Shown here piece by piece: positions 46,723 through 58,315 of a stretch of 64,000 nt of DNA. Under the pieces are notes generated by a model. That model saw only the letters and a program-made list of their open reading frames with translations. It did no database searches and was not told where the DNA came from. Position 1 is the stretch's first letter. Each line of letters begins with the position of its first letter. Source of the DNA: Rhodocollybia butyracea (Eukaryota; Basidiomycota; Agaricomycetes; Agaricales; Omphalotaceae); NCBI GenBank assembly GCA_015501585.1, contig JADNRY010000007.1, positions 434,001 to 498,000 of the forward strand, written 5' to 3'. The position numbers were made by a program, and so were the translations under genes.

Positions 46723-47596
46723 ATGGATGAGAGCATGGAAGTTGATGATGGCGCTGCGTCGGTCTCGCAAGTACCTGCGCCCAATGTCGTTTTAGAAAGT
46801 GGCAATGTTCCAAGTGAGACTCTTCACTCTCCTTCAATCTTCTTTAACGATCTCTTGAATGCTCATTCCGCGGTATTCTTGATCTATAGCACCCATCATC
46901 TCTCGTGATATCCAAGTCAAAGTTCATATTCGACGGCCAGAAAGAGACTCCTGGGTTTACATGGGTCGGGGTCTCGTTAGTCAGGAGATGCTTGGCCACT
47001 CTTCACGCGTCGGTTCGTTACTTGTCTTCACTTGTCCATTAAAAGGGTTATAACGTTTACTACAGTCGTTCGGGCACTGAGTACCAATAAGCTCCTCACC
47101 CAGGTACTTCTAGTCACCTCTACTTGAATTGAAATTAATACTTGGCTCAGTTTGGAGAGGGTACTGATGTGCAGGCAGAAAAACGGGGCAATTTTGTGGT
47201 TATCGGTACGAGTGGTCCCAGTTTGTGAATTGCAAGTTATCTCATCATTTGCTACAGGTTGCGTCGAAGATCATGGCGTCGTATCATGGTCGTTGAACGT
47301 GAGTGCTCTGTATGGGTATCCGACTCTGGTCTTTGACAAGTTTTCAGGCTCTGAACAATTCTGAAACTCTTCGACTTCTTGCCAGCATTGAGCTGGCCTG
47401 TTACAAGTGCAAGAACGCGTTGACAGACCCTCGGAGGGCTGGAAGAGATCGGAAGAAAATTGAGAAGATCATAAAAGAAGACAGGCGGAGGAGACACCGG
47501 CGTCGCAAAGACCAAGAGGCCCTCATTGATGCTTTTGCTAAGTCGAATATTCATTCCGAGCCGATAACCGACGCAGGTCCTCCTGCTCCTTCGTGA
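46723..47596 (+). CDS. Small conserved protein of unknown function
   Basis: Six exons with clean splice sites encode about 195 residues. The acidic leader MDESMEVDDGAAS is followed by a compact beta-rich part: ISRDIQVKVHIRRPERDSWV, YMGRGLVSQEMLGHSSRVVV, FGEGTDVQAEKRGNFVVIGC and DHGVVSWSLN. A helix follows (ALNNSETLRLLASIELACYK), then a highly charged tail (KKIEKIIKEDRRRRHRRRKD) ending GPPAPS. The alternation of strands closed by a C-terminal helix recalls PH/RanBP1-like folds, but I see no diagnostic motif and do not assign a function. The Arg/Lys tail could act as a nuclear localisation signal. The gene lies about 300 bp after TAF5 on the same strand. Confidence 0.72.
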
Positions 47597-50181
47597 TATT
47601 ATTTGTTGAATTCTCGCTATCCTCAGTGAATATTTGTATGTTGCATTACATTGTCACCTGTATACTTTGGAATTCTGTAGATCTTTGCACCTTATTACAT
47701 CTATGTATCAGAATCACGATTCACGAACGAGATTTACCTTGAACATAAGTCAACAAGCGCTCACAGTGCTATGTGCGCTAAATCATTTCTTTCCTACCAC
47801 AATAATTCTGATAGATGAGGATCGCTATGTCCACAACCATGTCCACAACAGTCAGGAATGGAAGGCTACGAGACCCACAGCACTACCGCATGTGAGTCTA
47901 CCATATGCAACGCGAAAAGGAGAAAGATCGGCTGTGTACTATCCACGAATTGTTCTGGAAACCGCACCAACCTCAACCGAATGATGATTTTCAACACAAC
48001 CACAAAAGCTGGACTCATAAGTATATCAAGCGGAGCTCGAAAACATGATATGGACATTTCTCCAAAATTCCCCTGAACTTGGCTACAAGGTCCCGACCCA
48101 ATAGCTTTTTGGGTCAGTTTTACCGGGTTCTTGACTCGAGTACATTTATCTTTGAGGTATGCTTACAGGGCACTACAAAGGAGTATTGATGAAACCGTTG
48201 ACTCTTCTTCAGGCAATTTAGATGTGCAACGTAAGGTTTTCGAGTGTGTTTAACTGACGTCTTATGCTTGTTTCGTTTAGGTGTGGGTTTGTCCTTTTTT
48301 TGCTGTGAAAACAGCAAGAGTAGCGCGCCATTTACTGCATTTAGTGTTCCTTTCATTGGCTCCTATCATAAAGTTCTTCTAGATATTACATCCTGACGGA
48401 GACAGAAGCCACATATACCCCCTCGATAGCCATCACCCAGTCCTCATGCACTGGAAATTCTCGTATTGTATCAAGGTCACCGAAAATAGATTTTCCACCA
48501 TGATCAATGTCCGTGAACAACTCAAAAATGAAGGTTTTGGTGAGTATTGTTTGTGTATATTTTATCATCAATAACCTCTAGACTAGCCTTCCCTCAGTCT
48601 GATGGTCTTATCCAAGATTATCTCACTCCTACCTCCCACCTCGCTGATTATTGAGTGGGTGTGCTCTCGCCTTTGCACGCTCCTTGCTGCATCAATGTGG
48701 AGTGTATGCGGGGAATTATTCAGCCGGTATGGCACAAGAGACTCTCCCACTTAAACAGCCTTTTTCACTCTAATTTTTCTGATAAAGTCAAGAAGGATAG
48801 GGTAGGCATATGTATTGGCCGGGGATATTTCTAATCAAGTTGTCAAGATAAGGCAAGGGCGAATGTACAAAGTATCTTAGAGCTTGGACTATTAAATTGG
48901 ATTACCATAGATTATGCTCTTTGGTCCAGCTCATGTGCTCGTCAAGTTTTCTGCTTGTTGTGCTGTTATTTGGCTCACACCTGGCATGTTTGGGTTCATG
49001 TGATCTCTCTCCTTCAGACCCTTGCACTCCTTGCATGGATTCAACGTCAACGGCCAGTTACCTCTTTGTTTTGGATTTCCTTTCCAAAACAGTACCTGCC
49101 CCAGTGGGCCCACTTTGCGTGGTGTTGTTTTCCCCACAAAATACACAAAACAAATCATTGATTTGATTATCTAGATTTTCTTATACTCGTTATATGCCTA
49201 CAAGATACTCTCTCTTATCAAGCCCTTGCCTTATTATACATGGGCTGGGTGCATTAACTTCTCTCAGGGGCGGCACATCCTGTTATGTGCAACACTCAAC
49301 CTCTATGAAAATTTCCCAGAACTCAACTAACTGATAATTAATGCAGAGTCGACGAGAAAAGCAAAAAAAGATTGACCTAAAGGACCGATAAAGGACCGAT
49401 AAAGGACCAAACCGTGAAATGACCAGATTCCACAACGTTGATCCTTGACTGAAGGTGCGAAGTTTTGTGTGTGTGTTTGAAGTAGGTCTTAGTATTTGTT
49501 AGGCAAGTCTAAAGTGTTGATGCTCTTCTGTGGGGTGGAAACCGTGACCAAAGTGGCGAGACTGCAATTCTTGCAGTCTCACCTCCCACTAGAAAATTCC
49601 AGAGACGGACTAGTAATGATTTAAGAGTGTGGTAGTACCGCTCCCTTTTGACTTCGGACCACGTTATAGCATCTTCGTGGTCTTGTTCCTGACTATCAAT
49701 TCCACAGCGCTGTCGAGTAATGCCAGATCTGTGTGACGAGCTCCATCTGTACCCACTACCACAACCAGAGCCTGAAGGTAGCCTATCCCCATGCAACGTT
49801 GATGCAGAACCAACACCTCCGATCACAGAGTAATAATAAGGGTATACTACTGGGATTCAAGGGGATTAACGCCAGTAGTAACACGACCGCGTTGCCGGAT
49901 ATGAGAATCGGCGTTGACGAGAGTGGGAATAACACATCATATAAGGGTTGATACAGACATTTCTACTTATGGACAAGGGATAGTAGTAACCACCTTTGAG
50001 TTGAGGGGCAAGTAACGAACGATCAGCAGCCCTAGTGACCATGTTTGAGTTTTCACTTACATTGAATTAAGCGCTGAAGATCAACCGTATAAACAATAGT
50101 TTCAAAAGAAATCGAAATATGATAATGGTAAGGAGCGTACGAATATCCAAAGTAGATAAGAATGTTCAAATCCCAGATAAA
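47597..50181. other. Gene-poor segment with possible eroded exons
   Basis: No complete gene is supportable across 2.6 kb. Plus-strand pieces near 47.8-48.6 kb look like exons between plausible splice sites (for example the stretch starting ILHPDGDRSHIYPLDSHHP at about 48384), and a minus-strand piece near 48.95-49.15 kb has NPCKECKGLKERDHM. None links into a recognisable protein. The segment also holds an 11-bp tandem repeat (49379-49408). It may be a decayed gene or element. Confidence 0.4.
49379..49408. repeat. 11-bp tandem repeat, 2.7 copies
   Basis: AAAGGACCGAT occurs at 49379-49389 and 49390-49400, with a third partial copy AAAGGACC at 49401-49408. It lies in a gene-poor stretch and no function is evident. 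Confidence 0.7.
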
Positions 50182-52008
50182 TCATGAAGGAATTGGTTCT
50201 TTTCTGTCCACGAGAGCTGTGTTGCCTGAGGTAGAGGCTGAACCTGAAGCCGAACCAGAAGTCGAGGGACCAACCCTCGGTTTATACATCGGTGGTAATT
50301 CAACCACTTCCTCCTCCTCCTCCTCGGCAGCAATATCTTCGGCATCATGGTGAAGAATATAACGTGGAGCACCCAATGAAGGGGCCATTGAACCTTTGGT
50401 TCCGCGGCTGGTTCCGCGGTTTGTGGATGGAGGTTCACCAGTAAATGGTGTGATTACACTTCCTGGGGGTAGGAAATTCGTGGATGATTGCGCATCAAAA
50501 CTATCAGAATATTGGGTTATTGGGTGACTTAAAGCACTGGAGCGGTTGTCGTGATAAGTGCTTGGAGGGATGGGTCTGAGAGAATTGGGGTTGCGCGAGT
50601 CAGCGTAAGGTGGATGCAGGTTCGTTCCTTCATCGCCGGCAAGAAGGTCAATGTCAACGGAACGACGACGTCCAGACGAAAATGCGCCTGATGCCTCAAT
50701 CCAGTTATTTGGGTTTCTATGCTCTTGCCGCCGACGGATGCAGAAAAGTACGAGCGAAATAACGACGGCAATGAATAGAAGTGCACCTATTACAATCCCA
50801 ACTATCGCGCCAGTTGACGGACCGCTGCTGTCTGAACCGGAAGGACTAGGAGAAGGAGAACCAGAAGTCGAAGTTGGTGAGGCGATCGGAGCTTCTGTGG
50901 ATGAAGGAGATGTAGAATTGAGACAAGAAGGATCATCAGTCTCAGCAACAGTAAGAAGGTTGGAGCTTCCTCCTTGACGGCCCTGTGCGTCAATCATGAT
51001 AAACACGACCGATGTCCCGTCCGCCACATTTGCAGTCCAGTCAAAGCTATCCGGGCCTTTTGGAGGCGAAAGGGTGAAAGCCTGGCCTCCAGGAATAATA
51101 CCCTAGATATGGTAGTTCAGCTTAGTGGGTGACGGTGGAACGAAGAAGACAATGACCATTATAGTGACGGGCTGGACAGCATCGGTGTAGGCACTGAAAG
51201 TGTATTGGCTGCACTAACATAAGTATAAATTATTTGAAAATCAGGACTACGTACCGGCATTGTTGGAGGGCATTATTCGTCTGATATTCGAAAGCCTGGT
51301 GTTATGAGATTAATACAGCACAGGATAACCTGATATGACATTTACTCACAGGACCTAAGTTACCAGGTTAGCGCTGAAGGGAGACCAACACGACGAATTA
51401 CATACCAGGATCTGTGGTGTTACAGCTACCTGACGAAGTACCCGCCATTGTTAATACTTGAGAATTGCCTCCCGAGCCAAACCCAGTTGAATCAGACTAA
51501 ATAGCAGAGTTTACACTGTTTGAGGGAAACACATAAAACCAACGGACCATTGTCAATAAGTCTGGTAATGATTGTCGAAATCCGAGTACATAAGTATCCT
51601 TCAAATGATCTTTTATAGAAAAGGGCTGACATTTATGATTCGCAGGGAAGGCCAATTGCGTCGAGTACGATCCAGTGCCACTTGAAAAGGCAGAATTTGG
51701 AATTGAAAAATTGCGAGGAGATCCAAATATTGGGATTGCTAATTTTTAGGTGATTGTTTAGATAGAATTCTGGTAGTAAGAAAAAATTTAAAAAAAACCT
51801 GTTAAATAGTATGGCGAAGTCCCCCCGACCATGTTACTGTGATATTGCCGCAAGAGTCAACAGATGCAGGAGTTGCAGTGAAACTGAAAGCCTTCACAGA
51901 AGGCAAGTCAGATAGCAAGCCAATGCAGGCCAACGCAACAAGGGAGGAAAGAGGCATAGAAAACAAAGAACTCAAACGAGTGATGGAAGTCGAACGAACA
52001 CACGACAT
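50182..52008 (-). CDS. Secreted/single-pass membrane mucin-like protein
   Basis: The ATG at 52008 opens a signal peptide (SSLVALACIGLLSDLPSVKA) followed by a short extracellular beta-type domain spread over small exons (FTATPASVDSCGNITVTWSG, FAFPANHKY-like LAFPANHKYVLTISD, CNQYTFSAYTDAVQPVTIMG, FDWTANVADGTSVVFIMIDA). A Ser/Thr/Pro-rich stalk (SPSSTEAPIASPTSTSGSPS) leads to one transmembrane helix (IVGIVIGALLFIAVVISLVL) with a basic stop (CIRRRQEHR). The cytosolic tail is Ser/Pro-rich with an acidic run of seven Glu (AEEEEEEEVVELPP). This architecture resembles fungal wall-sensor or mucin-like proteins common in agarics; the family is not functionally defined. The stalk is likely O-mannosylated. 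Exon edges in the extracellular part are approximate. Confidence 0.75.
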
Positions 52009-52212
52009 GATACTCAAGCGCCCGTTCACAAACCAGTGCCTGCCTGGTCATATGTCATATGCCAGCTTGTAGTAAACTTAACGGTTTCGTTTAGGCTTGA
52101 GGATAATTGAGAGGATAGGGTGGGTATAGTCATGATTATGAAGTAACATAGATATGTAGATACATTCCCGGTCCACGTAGATTCAGAAAACTTCAGCTCT
52201 ATTAGTACGTAC

Positions 52213-54062
52213 TCAAAAGTCTCTCCAGATTTGTTTAGCAGTTTCGACGACCAAAGTCAATTTATTTTTCTGGTCCTGTTCCACTATTATGAGTTAGTGC
52301 TCATAATCTGGAGTTATACACGTACCTCTTCGGTAAGTGGATTTCCTTGCCACACAGATGCGAAGCCGCATTGAGGACTAATACACAGCCTAACAAAATA
52401 AAGAAATGGTCTCTTACAATACACGTGAATAGAAACTCACTGGTTTAAAGCTATTTCCTTGGAACGCTTTGGATTGCCTTGAGACATGACAGTAGCCGCT
52501 TCGTCAACGCGTCGCTTGAGGTCATCAATGTTTTCCAACTGGGGTAGCAAGATTTTAATGAGACGTAAACGATAACAAATCACAAGAATTGAACAAACCT
52601 TTGGATTCTTCGTCGTGACAAGACCAAGCACCACAGTTTTATTTAAAGGAACATGTTTTAAAGGCTCAAAGGAGCCACTTCGCTCATCATCATATTCAAG
52701 CTACATATCAGGGTTTCTCAGCGACATATATTCGTCAAGAAATCGAAAAACTCAACGTATAGTGTGTCCACGTCTAATCCAACAAAAACCTTCTCCGCGA
52801 TACGATCATATCCACCCTCACAAAAGTGAAAACCCTGGCAGTCGTGAAACAGATGTAAGCAGCATACAGGAGTAGCTGACTAACTTTGTAGTTTCCTCTG
52901 CACATATGGAGTCCGACTTTCAGATCGCTCGGTCGGTCTTTTGTACATACGTTGACAGATCGTATGTAGGTTTCCAGCAAAGCATCTGGATCGACACCTT
53001 CTGCCTTCATTCCCTCAATTGTAGGGTCGTAACAAAAGAAGGCAAACGTTGGATCATCCAGTTGAATATTGCCTAAGTCATCCTTAGTTTGCTCTACGGT
53101 TGTAACGGTGAAGAACTTACGACACCCAAGTTCATAGAGCTCTTTAAACTCAGCCCTATAAGCGACCCCGAGGGCATCAAAGAACTCGTCTGAGCGAAAA
53201 TAGCATGATAAGGTAGTGTAAAATTCGCCAACTTGGAAGCGCGTACCGTCATTTTTATACACGTTCAAGTCGTACGACAGTTGTGATCCATGTCGATGAT
53301 GCCACCAGGCAGGAGGGCACATATTAACTTTGATGTTCTTGACTTCCTAGGATATAGATAGGTATAAGTCCCGATACAGCATGGAAGGGTGTCGCCTCTA
53401 CCTCTGGCGATACGAGGCTCCTAAGCGCCTTGAATTCCTCCACATAAAAGGGTTTAGTACGCTTGATCTTTCCCTAGGGTGGTAATATGATTTGTGAGTG
53501 TCATGAGTGCGAGACCGCATGTACGCGTACATTGCAATAGTAGGTCGCATCAGTTGGAGCTCCGGCCGCATACAACATGGCGATATACGGTATGTAGCGC
53601 TGAATAATGTTGTATCAATTGCAAAACTATCTCCTCTGTAGGTCAAATCTTACCTTGAACTCGGTGATAGGACCTGCGAAGACGATAAATACTTGACACG
53701 ATATGGTGAGTTGAACTGATACATACGTGCAGGCATGTAGACCATTCCTTCTAACTTTTCAAAAACTCCATCGAAAAACGACGCCCTGCAAAGGATAGAG
53801 TTTTTAGACGCATATGCATTCCAAGATATTTGTGTACTGACTTTTTCATTTCGCCATCGGTGATTTCACTGATTCCTAGGGACCTTTGTAACTCTAACAC
53901 ATCACCCACAGCAATGTCTTCAGCATCCTTGAGATCTTTGGCTGAACATTTGCCCTCTTCAAGCTGGGAACGTTTCTCAAAGAGAACACGAGGACGTAGC
54001 AATGAGCCTACGTGCGTTGCACGAGGGAAGCTCTGGAGGGCTTTCACGGGAGAGTTCGACAT
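52213..54062 (-). CDS. MetE/UROD-like cobalamin-independent methionine synthase-related protein
   Basis: The start MSNSPVKALQSFPRATHVGS leads into a single MetE C-terminal type barrel: RATHVGSLLRP, ISEITDGEMKK, NMCPPAWWHHRH, CRKFFTVTTVEQ, VGLHMCRGN, FHFCEGGYDRIAEKVF, LGLVTTKNP, LCISPQCGFAS. The His-x-Cys of LHMC and the later Cys of PQCG match the zinc ligands of MetE, which hold homocysteine. The MetE N-terminal half is absent, as in YxjG-like enzymes. Such proteins probably transfer methyl groups to a thiol, but the physiological donor is unsettled. There are about nine introns. It points away from eL13 across a 713-bp spacer holding a CACGTG site. Confidence 0.85.
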
Positions 54063-54775
54063 GAGTCTACACAGAGTTGAATCTAAACTGGACAAACCTT
54101 TATATTTTGAGAAAGACCCCACGTAATTAGAGTGTTGACATCGGAATAATTAAAAGACGGATAAGAACTTAGAAGGGTCAGTTCCGTACACGGTAAAAGC
54201 GCACCCGGGAGAAGGGAGTTTGTCGGCTGAAGAAAGGCACTGGGTGTTGTTAGACAATCAGATCAGATAGCAACCCTTGTAGATCGTGGGCTTCTCGAGT
54301 TCTAGGACTTCTCGATGGAAAAATAAAGGTGTATGCTATAAGTCCCAAACATGCTTCAAGTGATGGGAAGGCAGAAGAACATAATTGAAAGCGCGATATC
54401 CGCGCGCGAAAACAGTGAAAACAGAAATGAACTTGAAATGGACGCGAGATTTCCATTGGCATGAGGACATTATTGTATGATGATTGAGAGAAACGGGTAT
54501 CAAGGGCCGATAACGTTCTAGTCTGAGAGTGCTGGCACGTGACAATAGTCCGTGTGAAAGCATTAGAAAATCATAGCATCACGTTTTGAAAATTTGACCT
54601 GAACAACTACCTCAAAACCTCGTCGTTCTGCAAGATAAAAGGTGAACTTGCTAATACCATTCTTAAACGACTGCTTGCTGAATTTCCGATCCCCAAAACC
54701 GTATTATCTACTTCTGATCCGTTTTGTTGTCTCCGATTGGATTTTTCTGAACTTGCACGTTTCAAGAACTGAAGG
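54063..54775. other. Divergent promoter region, MetE-like gene and eL13
   Basis: This 713-bp region separates divergently transcribed genes and contains no supportable gene. Pyrimidine-rich tracts precede the eL13 start. A perfect CACGTGAC E-box-like site is listed separately. Confidence 0.5.
54536..54543 (-). promoter_or_regulatory. CACGTGAC, candidate Cbf1/bHLH site
   Basis: CACGTGAC on the plus strand reads GTCACGTG on the minus strand, the consensus of Cbf1-type bHLH factors, which in yeasts act on sulfur/methionine genes and on some ribosomal protein genes. It lies 240 bp upstream of eL13 and 474 bp upstream of the MetE-like start. Binding is inference. Confidence 0.35.
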
Positions 54776-55569
54776 ATGGGTTTTGCTCACAATAATGGTT
54801 AGTGCGATCTTCGAAATTTCACTTTTCGTATCTCAACGCCCACAGTCCTTCACGCGAACCATTTCCGCAAGGATTGGCAACGCCGCGTCAGGACGTGGTT
54901 TGATCAGCCTGGACGCAAACTCCGTCGCCGTAACGCTCGCAAAACCAAGGCTTCCACTCTTGGCGTTCGTCCTCTGACCCTTTTACGCCCTGCCGTCCGT
55001 GGCCAGACTGTTAGATACAACCGCAAACTTCGTGAGGGTCGGGGTTCACTTTGGCAGAGTTGAAGGAGGCTGGAATTGGAAGGAAAGAAGCTAAAGGTGT
55101 TGGCATCGTCGTTGACCACCGAAGGAGAAATCTGAGTGAGGAGGGCAAAAAACTCAACGTCGAGCGACTTGTTGCTTACAAGCAAAAGTTGATCGTCTTC
55201 CCTCGTCAAGCTGGCAAGTTTAAGAAGGGCGACTCTTCAGTAAGTAACAGATGTGATGATTGTGTTGTTCCTCGGTGTATTGACTAAACTTATTTCCAGG
55301 CAGAAGAACTTTCTGCATCAACCACTCGTCTTACTCTGCCCCTTCCTGAATCATACCCTGCCGAAGCACCTCGTAAAATCACCTCTGAGGAGCGTGAATT
55401 CAATGCGTACAGGACTCTGCGGACTGCTCGTGCTAATGCCCGACACGAAGGTGCTCGTAAAGTTCGCGCTGCCAAGGCAAGTCTTGAAATCATTCTGTTG
55501 CTGATTGATGTTGACTGTTTCTTCTCCTTTATCCAGAAGGAAGAAGAGGAAGCGGCAAAGAAAAAGTAA
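54776..55569 (+). CDS. RPL13: 60S ribosomal protein eL13, apparent 1-nt frameshift
   Basis: A 22-nt first exon (MGFAHNN plus one base) joins [20 protein letters not shown], followed by [31 protein letters not shown], then [49 protein letters not shown] and a C-terminus ending EEEEAAKKK. eL13 is an essential large-subunit protein. At 55040-55044 the sequence CGGGGTTC gives only two bases where a glycine codon is expected between the Arg of EGR and [10 protein letters not shown], so the frame breaks in a G run and would stop at a TGA soon after. Everything before and after is well conserved, so a base missing from the assembly is the simplest reading. The last intron (55477-55536) begins GC rather than GT. 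Confidence 0.88.
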
Positions 55570-56924
55570 TTGTATTAATCTTCAATATGATTCTTTTTTC
55601 CTTCGCTGCGTATGCGTATCCTTCAAAGTAACCGTACCCTATATGCATTGCATGTTTCTATGCGCTCAATATGAAGTGTTCTTGGACCCTGTACTGTGGC
55701 TGACTCCAGCACCTCTCATTAGCTGCCATACTTCATGTCTTCTGTCAGAGGTGTTGATTCTCTGCCTTGTGGCGTTTTTACTCTTCTCTCATTGCCACTC
55801 GTGACTCTTTGACGTTATTGCATAGACTGAGATCAGACTGAGATAGAGATCTACTAGTATTGACCGAGAAGCGCTGTGGCGTCAAGCCAAAGCGGACCGG
55901 GTGGTCATTGCGTGGTGGTGCATATTGTACTTGCATTGTCCACTCATAAGTCCAAAGTTCGAACCGGTGGTCGGATGTCTTCTCAGAGTCTGGATCCGGT
56001 CTAGATATAGGGATAGCTCAATGAGTCGTGAGTACCTGAACAAGTACGTTCGAAGCAACAGAAGCGGACCTCGAGTTTTTTACTTCACTCTGGCTAGTGT
56101 TCATGGGCCACTGGAAAAGCGCGGTGAAAGGATCTTTCGAACAGTCACTATATATTAGCTCGCTATCGGCTCGACCACAAGTTCCAGCCGGCACCAGCGG
56201 GAAATAAAAGGAAATAAAGTGGTCGCGAACATGAAATTGGCGGAGACTGCTCCGCATCATTGACAGGCTTCGTTAATTTTGGAGGCTCTTCCTCGTATCT
56301 CTTTCAGCTACTTAATTTTTAAAGTGCCCAACATATACTGACACCAACAATGGAATGCGTAGGGCAAGTGCAAAAATCTCATCAACGTTTTGAATCCCGC
56401 TTGTACCTCGATGATGTCGTGCATTCCGGAATCTTCCGTCGAGTAGTACTCGCCATTTTCAGCTCGGCAGTTAGACAAAGAGTCCAATAGATACATGTAA
56501 CATGATACCGAAAAAAGCAGATAACATACACTAAGTACACTAGTACAGACTGGTTCGACATAGAGTACCGTAGAAAGCTACAATACACCAAAAAGTTAGC
56601 CGTAAAGACGGCTACTAAGAAGAATAGTGTCATGTGAAATTTCTGCCAAAGGTGGAGCCAAGTGTGATAAGCGAAAGGTGGGGCAGAAATGTCCATGACA
56701 TGGGGTAACGAGTGAATGAAGTGGCGGACAAAGAGGACAGGATAAATTCAAAGAGTGGATGTTATGTACGAGTAGAGAAACGCAAGGAGAGAAAGGAAAA
56801 ATAGGGGAGTACAGAAATTACTGTGTGTAGATTGGCTGGGATAGTAGATGGTATGTGTTTATACAGGTCCTCGACCGATTCAGTAGGTTCGAGAGGCGAG
56901 ACGTGAGAACAAGAGCAAGAAGTT
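55570..56924. other. Convergent spacer, eL13 and PAL1
   Basis: This 1.36-kb region lies between the 3' ends of two converging genes. I find no gene with family support. A tRNA-like T-loop (TTCGAAC, near 55960) was examined and rejected because the stems do not pair. Small open frames at 56.3-56.7 kb are hydrophobic and unrelated to known proteins. Confidence 0.5.
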
Positions 56925-58183
56925 TTAAGCTCTGCCCCTTACCACTCTGCCGACCTTCTTCATCAAGCTGCTCTTTCTTCCCAGGCCGCCACCGTTGGGA
57001 GAAGACTCGAAATAGCCTGCTGGGCCATTTTCTCTGGGCGAGGCACTATCCATTGGTGGCGATGGTAGATCTTTCTCTGCGTTTGAGGGGGCGATTAAAA
57101 TGAACGGTTCAGAAACAGGAGCGTCGGACTTGTTAGGCCCGAATCGACCGAGAAAAGAGTTGTTTGAGCGATGTGTAGGGCGCTCACGAGAACGTTCGAT
57201 ACTTGTGGGGGGTGACGACGGACCATCCTCATAGTCTGAGCCGACCGGAACATTTGGATTGTCTCGCATCTTACGGATGCGATGCATCAAAGACTTGGAA
57301 CGTTTAGGGAAACCCGGAGACGACGGTGAAGTCCCTACCGGAATATCAACGGGGGTAGAAGAGGAGTCAGGCACAAAGATGGGCTGAGGAGGAGGGATTT
57401 CCCTCCGACGAGGAGGTCGTGAGCGTGCCTCTTGATCATCAAGATGCCCCCGATCACGGGTCTCTCTACGCTTGCCATGAGAGTCTTTGCCGTTGTAGAT
57501 TGAGCTAGCAGGAGTATCGCCGCGTGCGCCACCGCCAGCGAAAAACTCCTCAAAAGGCTCAGGCTCGTGGATGCCCCAGGCCTCAGCAATGGCGTCAACT
57601 TTCTTCTTCGGAGGTTCGTAAGGAGTAGCAGTAGAATGAGCCTCGGTGCGAGGTGTGGGATAAGGACCGTTATCTGCGCTTGATTGGTCTGTCCATGCCA
57701 TCATCGGAGCCTTGGTACGATGACGATTGCGTGAAGGAGCACAGGCATCAAATGGTCCGTCATGGTGGAACACTGTGGAAAAATAAGTACCTGCGCTACA
57801 ACGATGAAATTAACGCACTGGCGGCGCCAACGCCTGTGAAGTCAAGACGGTCGATGACATCGGCGTGCCGAGAACTTTTCTTCTTGGCCTTGGGTCTCTC
57901 CGCAGGTGCAGAATCTGATGACTGAGAGCGAGGTCCGAGCTGAGGGGCTTTAGTGGGCGGAATACTTGAAACAAATCAATAATTTCGATTTCAAAGCGGG
58001 AAAAAAGACATACGCTCCAGTGTTGCTTCTGCCCATACGACGGCCGTTGATTGTTACAGTATCAACAACAGCATTTTCGAGATCTCCAGTCTTGGTAGGC
58101 ATTCGATGATGTCGACTTTTTGGAGGTGGTGGTGGAGGATCAGAAAAGGGGTTGTGAATTTGAGCTGATACTTTAGCACTCAT
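56925..58183 (-). CDS. PAL1: PAL1 family cell morphology protein
   Basis: Three exons encode about 370 residues. The N-terminus holds NPFSDPPPPPPKSRHHR, and the middle holds the Pal1 signature FHHDGPFDACAPSRNRHRTK followed by APMMAW and EAWGIHEPEPFEEFFAG. The rest is Ser/Pro/Arg-rich (KRSKSLMHRIRKMRDNP) and ends SLMKKVGRVVRGRA, a basic amphipathic tail. In S. pombe Pal1 sits at growing cortex and endocytic sites and supports cylindrical shape. NPF near the start is an EH-domain ligand, consistent with an endocytic role. The start codon lies 132 bp from the divergent desaturase gene. Confidence 0.85.
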
Positions 58184-58315
58184 GGTGGTTGACTACAGTC
58201 AAGTCTTGGCAGAGTCACACCAATTAATCTCGGTCCCCATGCCGGTCCGGCAATCATTCATCATGATCACAGGTTTGATGCCGGCGCTAATTTAAAGTCG
58301 CCCAGCTCAGCTGCC

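Noticed and set aside
48897..49166. Hydrophobic plus-strand open frame resembling a secreted peptide
   Set aside because: No splice signals or conserved Cys pattern, and the opposite strand shows an equally plausible piece; coding status cannot be supported.
55880..55995. tRNA-like sequence with a TTCGAAC loop and a CTCATAA loop
   Set aside because: The T stem has two mismatches, the anticodon-side arms are not complementary and no matching acceptor strand is present.
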